Shown: positions 10,441 through 22,040 of the stretch, one piece after another
Position numbering within the stretch: the stretch's first letter is position 1
Layout: each line of letters begins with the position of its first letter
DNA from: Hippopus hippopus
Taxonomy: Eukaryota > Mollusca > Bivalvia > Cardiida > Cardiidae
Assembly (NCBI GenBank): GCA_946811185.2
Contig: OX328096.1
Coordinates: forward strand, 68,137,345 to 68,201,344
Reading direction: 5' to 3'
Length of the DNA stretch: 64,000 nucleotides
Translations under genes and position numbers: made by a program
Notes under the pieces: model-generated
What the model was told of the DNA's origin: nothing
The model's database searches: none
The model's input: the letters and a program-made list of their open reading frames with translations, nothing else

Positions 10441-10935
10441 GCGAGTGTATTTGTCGATTGATTGATGTTAAAAGTTCCTTTCCTCGTTCAATGATGACAA
10501 TAACGTTTTCCCTCCATATATCTATATATCTATACTCTCACTACTGAAAATATCCATTTCGCTTATTCGCGTTTTTAATATTTGATTATAGACCGTTTGG
10601 AACTGCAAATAGAATACTGAAAGAAATCACGTGACTTATACGTATTTTAGAATATATATACAATGTGTATGACCATAAACTATATTTAAAGCTTTTGTCA
10701 GATAAACGATGGTCTGACCTGTTCTGTTCTGTAGTCAGATGCTACCACTTTGGCTAAGTATAAAAATTTTGTGGTCTGGTAAGGAGAAATTCGGACCAAG
10801 GATAACTATTACAGGGTCAGGCTAACAGTATGTGCAAGCCGACCGTGATTGATACATTTATCTCGAGATCTCGCACGGGACTTTCCCCCGGGACAATTCA
10901 GCCCGTTATCATAATATAAAGATAAACATAAAATG
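10441..10935. other. Unassigned
   Basis: AT-rich, with no gene or family end recognised. Confidence 0.5.
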
Positions 10936-11165
10936 AACCCTTTTTACCGCACAATCCCAATTTTGAACGACCCTGGGGAGGACGGCTTTTAAAAACATTG
11001 TGGGAAACGGAGAAAATGCTGGTAACCAGCATTTTCTCCCTTTCCCACAATGTTTTCTATTTGATCAAAGACGAATTTCAACTATTTGAATTATATTTAA
11101 TTCGTCGTCTGCAAATGCTTTAAATTTGTATGAGTCTAAAATTTTGTCGTTTGGTGAAGAATTAA
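10936..11165 (-). mobile_element. Family D element
   Basis: AACCCTTTTTACCGCACAAT left end, core GGAGAAAATGCTGGTAACC (perfect), right end TTTTGTCGTTTGGTGAAGAA at TTAA 11162-11165. Confidence 0.88.
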
Positions 11166-11461
11166 ATATGTATCATTTGCTGCAAGGCTGTTCTGATAAA
11201 CATCGCAAAACTGGAGCGAACACGATACTTGCCCTCAATTCAGAACAGACACATTTGTCCTATATCGGAACTCACCCGTAAAAGTTATCAGTTTCTCCTT
11301 GTTTCACAATGTTTTCAACAGTGCTCAGCTGCACGACGAAGAACATCGTGTGCAGTTGATAAATGATTGTGTTGATTTATACCTAGCCAGACGGTACCAT
11401 GATTGTATTGATTTATACCTAGCCAAAACGGTACCTGGACAATAAACTGCAAAATCAAGGT

Positions 11462-11700
11462 TCGAGCCCGTTAGCTCAGTCGGTAACTTGGGGTCCTGCT
11501 TGGCTCAGTGGTAAAGTGTAGAACTCGTAACCTTGAGGTCCCGGGTTAGAGCCTCACTGGAAGCAATGGGTTTTCGTGGGAGTGTTTTTGGGCAAGACAT
11601 TCAGAACCCTAGCCTAGTACTGTTGAAACCTAGGGCATACATGAATATGTGAGTTGCCGCCGTGATAGGACTGAAATTATGTCGGTAGCCCAAAAGTTTG
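11462..11700 (+). mobile_element. tRNA-derived SINE
   Basis: TTAGCTCAGTCGG and a second TTGGCTCAGTGGTAAAG (A boxes), then CCCGGGTTAGAGCC (B box), body GTTTTCGTGGGAGTG. It does not fold as a tRNA, so it is a SINE head rather than a tRNA gene. Confidence 0.7.
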
Positions 11701-11741
11701 TAAATTACCAATAAATAATAAAGAGAAGTTTAAGATTTGTC

Positions 11742-11973
11742 TTAAAAGATAGGACACCTTAATGGGCACCCTAGTTGGATTCGTGTAACATTGCCTTTCA
11801 TCGCCGAAAACCGTACGGAAACGGCTAAGATTCGAGTAATCCGTAATCGATGCGGGGAACCAGCGTCTATCAGCCAATCGAGTACGGATTACCCGAGTCT
11901 TAGCCGAATCCTTACGTTTTTCGGCGATGAAAGGCGACCTTACACGAATTCCATTTGGGTGCCCTATCCTTAA
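11742..11973. mobile_element. Family G foldback element, TTAA-flanked
   Basis: Left TTAAAAGATAGGACACC and right GGGTGCCCTATCCTTAA. Long arms contain GCCTTTCATCGCCGAAAA and its reverse, CGGCTAAGA / TCTTAGCCG and GTAATCCGTA / TACGGATTAC. The centre has decayed. Second copy at 46502-46697. Confidence 0.85.
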
Positions 11974-13693
11974 GTGACACACACCTTCTTTAGGTATTTT
12001 AGACTTGGCGCGTGAATTTCGCAGTGATATATTGGACTGTCAAAAGTGCTAGATGACGTCATATCTGTTCACATAAAATAAACGGAGTTCTTGAATGCAA
12101 ACGGGCTATCCATTATTTTAACACCGAAACTTTACCATTTTACTGTATGTAACCGTCTTGTCTCTTTAAAACATATAATTAGTAGTAACAGTCTTTTACA
12201 AGAACATTTTTTTCGCGAAAAATAATGTGAAAATGCCCCTTCACAGGCATGTGCGTGCAACAAGGATGTCTGTAAATGTCTGTTGGAAATTTGTTTCAGG
12301 AGATATTAACTTGATGTGCGACGGTTTAAGATGGAACGCCGAAAGTCGGTTTTGAAAGTGTTATGCAAAGTGCTGGTAAAAGAAATTCTTGAAAGGCATG
12401 GAAAAGTGTTCTGACAGCCGTAATACCAACGAAATAATGTTTAGAAAAACCCGCTGAGTTACCAATCAATCAAACAGTCGCCCCATTCATGTTCGAATTA
12501 TCTATTCATTTCTGTAACTGCAAGACAAGAATAAACGAAGAAGAGAAGAGTAGCTATAAATCGTAAACGCATGGTGGAGTGCAAAGAACAGCTCTAAAAC
12601 TGTCACTGTGTCTATTCAAGATTTCTAGCTTACGTAAAATTGGCTTGTTGGTTTCATGGCAAAAACAAAACAAAAACACGTATATCAGTAACTTCGCTGT
12701 CATAGATTTCCGTTTTTCATTTAAAATAGTGTCTCCCCATGCTTTATCCAATGAGATATCGCCTTCTTGTGATCACTTCAATTTCTAAGCATGACTGATT
12801 TATGACACATCATTTCCGATTGGTTCCCTTGAAGCGTGTATCGGCTATAGACAACCACTTCCGGTGATTTCTTTTGCCGTGTTCGTTGCAGTCACGGTGC
12901 CTGATTTCTATCCGTCAACTTGCATCAACAAATCGAACGCTTGCTGTTTAGATAGGAATACGGACTGTCAATTTAAAATTTTTACTAACAAAACAATACG
13001 ATACAATGCAATACAAGGGTTTATTCAATACTGAGGTCATTGGCCCATTGAACATTACATGATGCATTTTGAGAGCGATATTTATATTTGACAAAATAGG
13101 TGTAGCTTCAATCGAAATGATTTAATAGATGTTCGAACGTTTTGTCTCTTGTCCTTAAACAATCTGTCGGAGAGTATAGACTGAAATCAGTATTTGCAAC
13201 GTTTCAGTTTACATTCTCTGAAGAGCAATTTGGGAACTAGTGTATTAATAGTATCTTGTCCCAAATGAATGTGACCAGAGTCTTAGAATTTTTGCAAAAC
13301 AAAATGCTCAACATATTTTCACATCTTGAAATAATCGCAAATCTAGCGGTAGAAAGAACGGAGTAAGGAATAACATACTGCTACACAATTATAAAAGTAT
13401 TGTGGCTGGTAGGTTCTACTTTGAAGAAGCCAGTGTTCAGTATGTGCCAGCCATTCGTTTTGGAGTGTGATCGTGATCTATGCTGTCTGCAAAAGCCATT
13501 AAAAATATATTTTCGACTTCGAAGCAATAACTGGGGCAAGCATTCCAAGACGGAAAAAAAATTGCTGTCAGACTTAGATTGTATCTGTGTTCACTCGATG
13601 AGCGCTGCGAAATGCATATCGTAATAGAAAAAAACAATAATTTGCTATGAAAATTGAAATATCTGATAAAAGTGGAGTCGAGAATTTTTTATT
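11974..13693. other. Unassigned; one promoter-like spot
   Basis: No open frame of note. Near 12818-12870 there is a CCGATTGGTTCC (CCAAT) and CCACTTCCGG (ETS-type) pair, which could be a distal promoter. No exon follows convincingly. Confidence 0.35.
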
Positions 13694-13954
13694 TGAGCCA
13701 TGCTCTGTGAAAAGGGGGCTTAATGTATCCACAAAAAGTTTCGACTCAGGTCAGCCTGCGCAGTCCGCGCAGGCTGACCTGAGCCGAAACTTTTTGCAAT
13801 TGGTCAATTTTCTGCAATTCCAATGACCAGTTTACCTCATGATTCAGTCGGTTGCTAAACTAAACAGATTTTATAAGACCATGATCAAGAAATGACTTGC
13901 TTGGCATCATGCATCACAGAGATGCATTAAGCCCCTTCTACAAGAGCCTGGCTC
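13693..13954 (+). mobile_element. Family A element
   Basis: Arms GACTCAGGTCAGCCTGCGC and GCGCAGGCTGACCTGAGC: compensated relative to GACCCAGG/CCTGGGTC copies. End AGAGCCTGGCTCA. Confidence 0.9.
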
Positions 13955-13983
13955 ATATGTTATCGAAAGGTATTTTAACTTGT

Positions 13984-14265
13984 TATCCCCCACCGAAGGC
14001 GGAGGGATATAGTTTTAGCGTTGTCCGTCCGTCCGTCCGTCCGTCTGTCCGTCTGTTCTTCCGTCCGTCCGTCCGTGTGTCCGTCCGGGAGAATATCTCC
14101 TATACCATTGGACGGAATTTCGTGAAACTTTATACGTGTGTACAATAACCCATTCCGCCGATATACTTTTTTTTTTGATTCGATGAAAAATGGCCGACTG
14201 GGAGCGATTTTAAGTTACGCGGTCAAGTAAATTTTTCGGCGGGGGATATCGTTTCAACAAAATTG
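13984..14265 (+). mobile_element. CCGT-rich terminal-inverted-repeat element
   Basis: ATCCCCCACCGAAGGCGG with GGATATAG at the left; TCGGCGGGGGATATCG at the right. After the left end lies a (CCGT)n tract at about 14024-14090, then GGACGGAATTTCGTGAAAC. Known to me as a very common molluscan repeat layout. Confidence 0.7.
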
Positions 14266-14361
14266 CTTGTTTTATGTTACAGACTCACTATGATGATAGT
14301 AAAGTGTTAAAAGCACTTTTCTTTTATTACTTGGGCTGATAAGCACTTTATTTTACCTTTT

Positions 14362-14428
14362 GCGGACCTTGTGGATCAAAATCAGACTGCAAAAATGTGT
14401 AGTTTGACCTCTGATCTACACTAGCCGA
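14362..14428. repeat. Degraded B-type hairpin
   Basis: TGCGGACCTTGTGGATCAAA and CTGATCTACACTAGCCG flank GACTGCAAAAATGTGTAG. Confidence 0.6.
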
Positions 14429-15852
14429 CACGATGAGGTATTCTCTTTTTTTTTTCAGCAAAGAGAAGTTTGAATTGCAATATTCTGGTTTTACGATTGA
14501 GTAAAAATTTCAATTTGTTCAAGAGAAGTGTGGTGAGGATATGTTTGGTCGCCATTATGGAAATATCTATGGCTGCTGAGTCATAAGCAATTAAACACAG
14601 ATATCAACGAGCACGAACCAAGGTCAGTGCACTGATCTTAGTCTCACCTTTTTGCAAGGCATCAGAGGTCTCGAAACGCGACAGAAAACGGGTTAACCAA
14701 ATGTCGTCTGGTGATTCAATTATTGATGTGGTGTAAATATATGAATAATGAATACAAGTCGTATAGAAGCGGTTTTTGATGAAGAACATAATTGAGCAAA
14801 CGATGTCACTTGCAATGGCATTCTAGGATCCGTGTTACCCGTGCAAGGTTTTTGAAACTAGCCGAGATTCTTGTAATGTATGCTAGATGACTGAACGTAG
14901 AGATTGTATAATCATAACTATTTCATAATTGTTTCAAATCCTTCCATTTTTTTAATAAACGGCAATAGCGGTAAGTACCCGAATCTTGCACAGATCTCGA
15001 ATAAAGATGAAAAAAAGTAGAGGCATTAGAGACCAATGCTTGCTCTCTCTCTCTCTCTCTCTTTCTTTCTCTCTCTCTCTCCCTGTCTTTCTCAATTTAC
15101 TTCCTCTTTTCAAATGTTTGTCCTTTTTAATTTCAAATATTCAAAGAATGCTTAAGAGGTATGGGCGTAAATAAAGTTGGAAAAAAAAAAACATCTCGGT
15201 CACGAAAATCTGTTTCAAACTGAATGGGAGTGTTGTGAAATAATCGATTTCAGTGTTTCCGTTGAAACGATACCCTCACCCCGCCACAGAATATAATTAC
15301 TGTTTGTGTACGGTTAGAGACTTCGAAACATGTAACCCGGTAATCGTCAAAGGATTTCGTGACCAACTCTTTCAAAGAACAATCAGCAGCCTATGTTTAT
15401 CTTTTTCTCTGCTTAATAAAGAAGTTCGATTTTTTTTCTTTTATTTTATCAGTAGATTTTTTTTGAAATACGGTTTACTACAGGACGATTTTGGCCATAG
15501 ATAAGCATCAAATAACATGTTCTATGCAGTCTGATATTAATCTACTGCGTCTGCAAAAGCTTTTAAAGTCGATATTATCAGTGAAAGAGTAAATTCATGT
15601 TACCATCTTTATTGTCCACAGTCCAAACTTTTAACGTATAAGTATCCTCGGAATATGGGAACGATACAGAAATATTCAAGAAATACAGCTGGATCTAAAT
15701 TTTTCTATTGAAATGCGAAATTCCCCAATTTTACTTTGACTATTTTTTATTTTAAATGGAGTACCTCTCTGGAACTGTCGGTCCTTTGATTAATTTTTTC
15801 TTGGACTTATAGTCTTTAAATGGCGAAAGAGCATACAATGGTCACCTTGATA
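14429..15852. other. Unassigned with (CT)n
   Basis: (CT)n tract at 15043-15082. Partial B-type hairpin near 15525-15560 (TCTATGCAGTCTGATATTAA). No gene. Confidence 0.5.
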
Positions 15853-15910
15853 ATGGATGGATGGATGGATGGATTGACGGACGGACGGACGGACAGATGG
15901 ATGGATAGAT
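15853..15910 (+). repeat. (GGAT)n/(GGAC)n microsatellite
   Basis: TGGATGGATGGATGGATTGA followed by CGGACGGACGGACGGAC. Confidence 0.9.
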
Positions 15911-15989
15911 AATTCAAAGAAAAAAAATTAGTCTGAAGGGATAAAAAAAAATGTCATATTTATGACAGGGTAGACTTTGTGGGTAAAGG

Positions 15990-16151
15990 AGCTCATTCAA
16001 ATTTGATGGTGTGATCGTGTGATACTTTTGAAAACTTCGTAAGAAAAGGAGAAAATACTGGTTACCAGCATTTTCTGCTTTTCTCACGATGTTTTCAAAA
16101 GCCTTCTTTCGCATGTTTTAAAACAGTTTATTGTTTGATAACGGGTTTAAG
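15990..16151 (+). mobile_element. Family D fragment
   Basis: GGAGAAAATACTGGTTACC core and CTCACGATGTTTTCAAAAGC; right end TTTGATAACGGGTTTAA. Confidence 0.7.
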
Positions 16152-16542
16152 GGGCACGCGACATGAACTAATCAGTTACTAGGCATGTACATGCATCTAC
16201 CAATTACATGTATAACATATTCAGAATAAATTATACAGTACAATCACCGAGGGATTTCTCGCAATGAGATTTGCTGGTTTGTTATGGTATGGTACCGTAT
16301 TAATTGCAGAAACTCTGTAACTTAAGGTTGCGTCTTGTGTATACGATTTTCATAATATTGTGTTATATATGTAAATGAGTCACGTGGTACAAATACCGGT
16401 AGATATGCCCTGTTATTGCGAGGAAGCCAATGTATAATAATCATAAAGCAAACACAATGGTTATGATATGATAAACAGTGGCAAGTTTCGATGTTTGTGC
16501 CTGTGGTAAGCCTATTTGGTAACTTATTATTTCCTTTTATCA
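16152..16542. other. Unassigned
   Basis: No feature recognised. Confidence 0.5.
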
Positions 16543-16740
16543 TTAATCCCTAGAGTGCCGGATAAACCGTTGGACATTTACAGTCTGTAAACTAGACCCA
16601 AATTATTGCCAGTTGAACTTTGCTCTTGTCCACAATCACGGTCTCAGCCAAGCGGACAGTCTAGATTAAGATTAGACTGCAAGTTTTGTGCTGTCTGATC
16701 TTGATCTACAGTGGCCGTAACGGCAACTGTAGTTGTAAAA
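16543..16740 (+). mobile_element. Family F element
   Basis: TTAATCCCTAGAGTGCCGG left end at TTAA 16543-16546; GACATTTACAGTCTG as in the copy at 45979; hairpin AGCGGACAGTCTAGATTAAG ... CTTGATCTACAGTGGCCG. Right end unclear. Confidence 0.65.
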
Positions 16741-17636
16741 AGGTGCTGTAAGGGTATTCACCATAACAAAGTCATGATCAAGTTTGTTTTGTGTTAACGG
16801 TGAGTTACTGGGAATTTTGGGAATTGTCACAATATTTAAGGACAATTTTTTCGTTAGTAGGCCTAACATAAAAAAAGTACAACTTTTTTCGGTAGTCTAA
16901 ATAAACATGAGAATGAAACTGCATACTAAGAAGAACTACAGACTATTCAGTCCTCTGTCTTGTATTCAGGTCAGTTGTCATTAACGATAAATATGGCGGC
17001 CCCTCCCCCCACCCACTGACAAAGTTTTTGACTTATGAGTAAGAAAGAAAGTCGTTTTTGGCAGCGGGTTTACCCCGCTTTCATAGTTCCCACATCACGT
17101 GTGCATGTACATACTGATTATTGAAGCCTACTATCTTTATCTAGGTCAGACTTTTGCTTCCGGCAGGTTTTGCCTGGATACGCGTGTAAACAAAACCAGT
17201 TTCGTACACTAACAAAATAGTTCTGCCAATGATATTCAAACAAAGCAGTTCAACTTGATACTGTATGTTCTCTGAAAAAAAATAAAACATCATGTTTCAG
17301 TTGTCTTTTTAATTTAAGGTAACAAAAGATTTTCAAGCTTAAATAAAACAAAAACCGTGCCGGGCTTAACACCTTTCCACCATCTAGCACATTTATACAG
17401 TAACATACCTCGTTGCTGGAGAACTCGGACCCTGGTGAATTCGTACCCTAATCTCAAGGGAAAGAGTTCTCTGGAAAACTTTCCGTTTTGATTTATATTA
17501 GTTTACGAGAAAAAAATCATAGAACGCACCAATTAGTAGCATGTATTCGGAGCCGGAAAAGAAATCCGCTGCCTTCAGTGCGTTAGCGCTTTGATTAGCC
17601 CTTGGGTGCTATGCCCGACTTTATGCACATCTACGA
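16741..17636. other. Unassigned
   Basis: No open frame or repeat recognised. Confidence 0.5.
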
Positions 17637-17700
17637 ACATTATAGATTCAGACAAGACTGCACAGAGCGTGCAGTCTGATCTTGGGTCTACACAATCCGA
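17637..17700. repeat. B/F-type hairpin
   Basis: GACAAGACTGCACAGAGCGTG and GCAGTCTGATCTTGGG; the outer arms have decayed. Confidence 0.6.
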
Positions 17701-17845
17701 TATGATTAGATTTTTCCGTTGTAAAAAATTAAATTATTTGGGGTTTTGTCATGAGATGGATTTTTTTTTTTTCACATGTATCTAATTTACTAAACTGTTC
17801 AAGGCTTGACGATTTATAAGTTCAAACGCACTGAATCAGTATTTT

Positions 17846-18090
17846 GGCCATGCTCTCGTTAAAAGGGTTTAATGTGTCTCCGTGATCCATTGTACAGAGT
17901 AAGTCTAAAAATTCCATTTTTGTCTAACAACCGACTGAATACCGAGGCAGAATGTCCCTTGGAACATGCAACCAATTTACCAATGACAAAAAATATCGAT
18001 CCAGGTCAGCCTGCGCGGACTGCGCAGGCTGACATGGGTCGATACTTTTTGCAGATGCATTTAATCCCCTTATCACAGAGCATGACTCGT
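17846..18090 (-). mobile_element. Family A element
   Basis: GGCCATGCTCTCGTTAAAAG start; arms CCAGGTCAGCCTGCGC and GCGCAGGCTGACATGG carry one uncompensated difference; end CAGAGCATGACTC. Confidence 0.88.
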
Positions 18091-18689
18091 TTTGTTTATT
18101 TGTTTTTGAATGGTCGTCTGGTTTCAATATCACCAGACAAATACTTAAGATAAAAAGTGATTACATTGGGAGAGAAAAATCAAAGCGCTGAGAGCTTACT
18201 CGTATTGCTTTGCAAAAAAAATGTTTTAAAATCCGAACCAAATCTAATTAGTGGTGTTATATACGATTATAACTATGATAATAACCTGAACCTGGACCTT
18301 AAGAAAACATCATTGTTTAATGTGGGTAATCGACACGAATAAAAGCAGTAAACATTAATTATTGTGAAAATATGGTGGCTATTGGACAAATGCTAGATAC
18401 ATGAAATATGTCTTTTTGCGACAATGATTTTGGAAAATAGTCAACTATCAGGTGAAAAAGTGTCGTTTATATAGGGGGTAATGTGGTAATGGAACTTACC
18501 ATAAGACTTACACATAAAATTTTTTATTATTCATTTAAGACATCATCTCTGCTGCATACAAAGCGTTCAGTATGTTTTTGAAACTACATTTCCACCCTCC
18601 CCCCCGACTGTAAGCAAAAACTGCCTTCGGAGAAGGCTTATTTATTTTTGTTTATTTATTTATTATTTACAACAATGAATTCCTCTTAT
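18091..18689. other. Unassigned
   Basis: No feature recognised. Confidence 0.5.
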
Positions 18690-18963
18690 CATTCAAAGCT
18701 CAAAGTACAGAGGAAATAACTTTATTTGGCAATTACACTATTCAACACGAAAACTTTAGATTGTACAGAAAACTGTTTCAATAGAAACCGATGTCGTCCT
18801 TGGAACAAAATTTTTAACATTCCAATCATTCAAAGCTCAAAGTACAGAGGAAATAACTTTATTTGGCAATTACAGTATTCAACACGAAAACTCTAGGTTG
18901 TACAGAAAACGGTTCCTATAGAAACCGATGTCGTCCTTGGAACAAAATTTTTGACATTCCAAT
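18690..18963 (+). repeat. 137-bp direct tandem duplication
   Basis: Two adjacent copies begin ATTCAAAGCTCAAAGTACAG at 18691 and 18828 and end AACAAAATTTTT.ACATTCC. They differ at only a few positions. No coding potential seen. Confidence 0.93.
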
Positions 18964-19118
18964 CACCCGTAATTTTGATGTTGTATAACATTACAAATGG
19001 TCCCAGAAGACCATATTAGATTACCAGCGTCCTATTTGTATGAAATCTAACCCATAATGCAATAATATCTAATTTCACTTAGTTAGGTCATTGGCAATAA
19101 CATCGGTCCCAAATTATA

Positions 19119-19345
19119 TTAACCATGTACCAAACGATGCCGAGTTTTAACAGTCTTGAGGGTGCAGGCTTTTTAAAACATTCATGGGAAAAGGAGAAAA
19201 TGCTGGTTTCCAGCATTTTCTCCTTTTCCCACAATGTTTTCAATCCTTTCAAAGACAATTTACATCGTCGTACCCACATGTAGTTTGTTTTCTGCAAATG
19301 CTTTGGATTTGGACAAGTCCAAAGTTTTGTCGTTTAGTAAATAGA
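19119..19345 (-). mobile_element. Family D element
   Basis: TTAA 19119-19122, GATGCCGAGTTTTAACAGTC, core GGAGAAAATGCTGGTTTCC, right end TTTTGTCGTTTAGTAAATAG. Confidence 0.85.
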
Positions 19346-19396
19346 GAACCATTTTAGTGCTAAATGATATTCTCCGTCAGTTCTGAAGATGGAGTG

Positions 19397-19510
19397 CTGT
19401 CCCGGTAGCGCGGTAGCTCAATAGGTAACGTACAGTGCTTAAAACTAGGAGAGGTCGCTGGATTTAAATCTTCGGATCGGCCAGTTTTCTTTCTGGGGAT
19501 TGATTATGGG
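19397..19510 (+). mobile_element. SINE head fragment
   Basis: CGGTAGCTCAATAGGTAACG (A-box-like) and GTCGCTGGATTTAAATC (B-box-like). Confidence 0.5.
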
Positions 19511-19988
19511 TTTTTATGGAAGATAGAGACCGGACTTCACAAAATGCGCAGTCTAATTCCGCATCTAACCCGTCCGCTAGTGTAGTCAAGTCTATAAGAT
19601 AACAAGAAATATCTTTAAAAATGATAGACGGTGTAAGTTTGCCAGCAAATAGGCAAGGGCCCTTGGAATAAACATGTCTACATGTTTGACTGTGGGGACT
19701 CTTGGAATAAACATGTCTATATTTTTTACCAATCACAAATTTCTATTTATTCATTTGTTATCAGTACCAAAAAGTAGGTCAAAAGCCAGCACATTCAGCT
19801 ACGCCGAAAAAGCCTTCTCAGTTTCAGCTGATTGTATATTCAGCCTTCGAAAGAAGGCGAGTTTACTCATATATGCTAGAATTTGGCGTTGAGAATTAAA
19901 TTCTTCAGGAAGGTATTCTCGGTGGGGATTGTAGGCATGCCGTTCCATTTTTCAGGAGGAAGAAAAACTGAGCTGCGGTAATATTACG

Positions 19989-20105
19989 GTCCGGCCTGGT
20001 AACTCAGTGCATAGCGTATCCAACCCATGATCTAGTGGTTGCGAGTAAATTACCCAATTTAGGCGAACTTTCTTTCCGGTGATTTTTCACCTCTAACCTC
20101 TGAAA
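19989..20105 (+). mobile_element. SINE head fragment
   Basis: GGCCTGGTAACTCAGTGCATA and AACTTTCTTTCCGGTGATTT, similar in layout to the SINE at 38893. Confidence 0.5.
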
Positions 20106-20230
20106 AGGGAAGATAACCTTTAGAGCGTCAAGGGAAAACATAATGTTCGTACTCAGTATTTTCTTCTTTTTCCCCACGTAATGTCTTCAACCCTGTAAAA
20201 GACATATCCCATCAATTGAACCGTATTTTC
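20106..20230 (-). mobile_element. Family D remnant
   Basis: GTCAAGGGAAAACATAATG, TATTTTCTTCTTTTTCCCCA, AACCCTGTAAAAGACA; core palindrome lost. Confidence 0.5.
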
Positions 20231-20695
20231 CTTGTAACTTGAAAATAATTCATATTATTGAGAAGGCTTAAAAAATGTCATGTAAAGAGATAAAACTTGA
20301 ATAATATTTTTTGTGGTGTTACTCGCGTCTTATTTGTAAAAAATTATGATCCAAAATTATGCTAATGTATCATTTCGGAATATAAATGAGTCCTAAAAAG
20401 CTTATTTGATTACGTCACAAGCTGATAAGAGGGCAATGAAAACGTGAACATGTCAAGTGTGCCAGGCAACTGACGGTCCAAGGTCAAATGAACGACGATA
20501 TACAGACATCCGGGTTAATTCGACGTGAATCACGTGACTGACGACCTACTCGACACCATAAGAGGGCTCCACTCTTTCGACTGAAAAAGATAAAAATTTA
20601 TTTATACATACAAATTACTCTTCACATGACAAATGAAATAATGCACTTTTACAGCTATTGACGGTAGTATGGACTATTATTTAATGGCCTGCAAC
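20231..20695. other. Unassigned
   Basis: No feature recognised. Confidence 0.5.
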
Positions 20696-20945
20696 ACATG
20701 AAAAGGGGCATTCGGACATTTGCGTAAAGTGTCATCTCGGATCAGTCTGGGCAGTCCGCTCAGGCTTATCTGAAACGACACTTTCCGTTCTTATGTAATT
20801 CTTTGTTTTGCGCAAGTCTACTGTAGCGCAAAATCTAATGTAGTCGTAAAGTATTGTCTCGGATCAGTCTGCGCGGACTGCGCAGGCTGATCCGCGACTA
20901 CACTTGACGCAAATATCCTATTGCCCCTTTTGAGTGGTGCAGGCC
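20696..20945 (+). mobile_element. Family E element, two hairpins
   Basis: Ends GGCCTGCAACACATG and GTGGTGCAGGCC. First hairpin GGATCAGTCTGGGCAGTCC (decayed). Second GATCAGTCTGCGCGGACTG with GCGCAGGCTGATCC. Between them TTTTGCGCAAGTCTACTGTA. Confidence 0.88.
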
Positions 20946-21159
20946 ATTTCATGATAATATTATCAATAGCTTTATTTGTAGAAGGTAACACGTTAAGACG
21001 TTTACATCTTATTTTCAGCATGGCATTGTCCGTCTGTAAGTTGAATTTTAAGAACCTTGGAAGATTCCAACACTATAGTTACCACTTGACAAGAGGAAAC
21101 ACGTTTCATTTCAGATTTATAAAAAAAAAAGCAACAACAAAACAACAATATAAAACCTG

Positions 21160-21330
21160 ATTTTGCCAGAATATTTGTAAACAAATATACCTCATGCAGA
21201 TGCCAACGCATGGGAGCAGATGCTCTTTCAGTGAAACAGGTCGAAGAAGAGCATGATAGTGTTGAAATATATTTAGAGAATTACCTGCCTGTCTGGTATG
21301 AGTTTCCCTTTTGATACTAAACAACTAGCC
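21160..21330 (+). repeat. Dispersed repeat J fragment
   Basis: CATGCAGATGCCAACGCATGG, GCAGATGCTCTTTCAGTG and TTTCCCTTTTGATACTAAA recur in variant form at 23925-24120, 35540-35900 and 48240-48525. Confidence 0.5.
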
Positions 21331-21362
21331 TGAATCCGCTGTAAATATTTTTAGTAATGGCA

Positions 21363-21436
21363 TGAGCCATGCTCTGTGAAAAGGGAGTTTAATGCGTATT
21401 CAGAAAGCTTCGACACAGGCCAGCCTGTGCAGTGCG
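21363..21436 (+). mobile_element. Family A left-end fragment
   Basis: TGAGCCATGCTCTGTGAAAA to CCAGCCTGTGCAGTGCG, then abruptly unrelated sequence; broken at the hairpin loop. Confidence 0.8.
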
Positions 21437-21475
21437 TTTGTAACTTATGATACATGACCGTATAACACATAATAT

Positions 21476-21736
21476 CGCCTGCAACTCGCGAAAAGGGGTA
21501 TTCGGACATTTGCGTAAAGTGTCGTCTCGGATCAGCCTGCGCATTCCGCGCAGGCTAATCCGAAACGACACTTTCCGTTTTTATGTCTCTTTCTGTTTTG
21601 CGCAAGTCTACTGTAGCACAAAATCTGATGTAGTCGTAAAGTGCCGTCTCGGATTAGCGTGCGCGGACTGCGCAGGCTGATCCGAGACGACACTTTACGG
21701 AAACGTCCGAATGCCCTTTTTCGCGTGTTGAAAGCC
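21476..21736 (+). mobile_element. Family E element, two hairpins
   Basis: CGCCTGCAACTCGCGAAAAG to TTTTCGCGTGTTGAAAGCC. Hairpin 1 arms GATCAGCCTGCGC / GCGCAGGCTAATCC; hairpin 2 arms GATTAGCGTGCGCGG / GCGCAGGCTGATCC. Confidence 0.92.
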
Positions 21737-21924
21737 AATTATAGTGAATGAGATAAAAGTGAGTATCTGAAAAAGCAAAACTAAATGTTTATCTAATTAT
21801 CTTGAGGGCCTGTTATTGGGCACAAACAGATTAATATCAAAGTGGGGCAAGTATATGCCTCATCAAGGAAACGTAATTATTTGAATGATAAAATAGTGTT
21901 TTGAGCATTTACAAACTATGTAAG

Positions 21925-22040
21925 TTTAAACGAATGTTAAGCGCATGGGGGAAAATGACTATCATCAATCCTCGGAAAACTATTCGCCGAGCTGGGGACT
22001 CGAACCAGAGCCCATTCACGAGGAAAACGAACTTTACTCT
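21925..22040 (-). mobile_element. SINE fragment
   Basis: ATGACTATCATCAATCCTCGG and GGGGACTCGAACCAGAGCCC (reversed B box). Confidence 0.6.

Noticed and set aside
11462..11560. tRNA gene pair
   Set aside because: Two A-box-like motifs and one B box, but no cloverleaf; fits a SINE head.
15043..15082. (CT)n as a splice polypyrimidine tract
   Set aside because: No following AG-exon with coding potential; a simple microsatellite.
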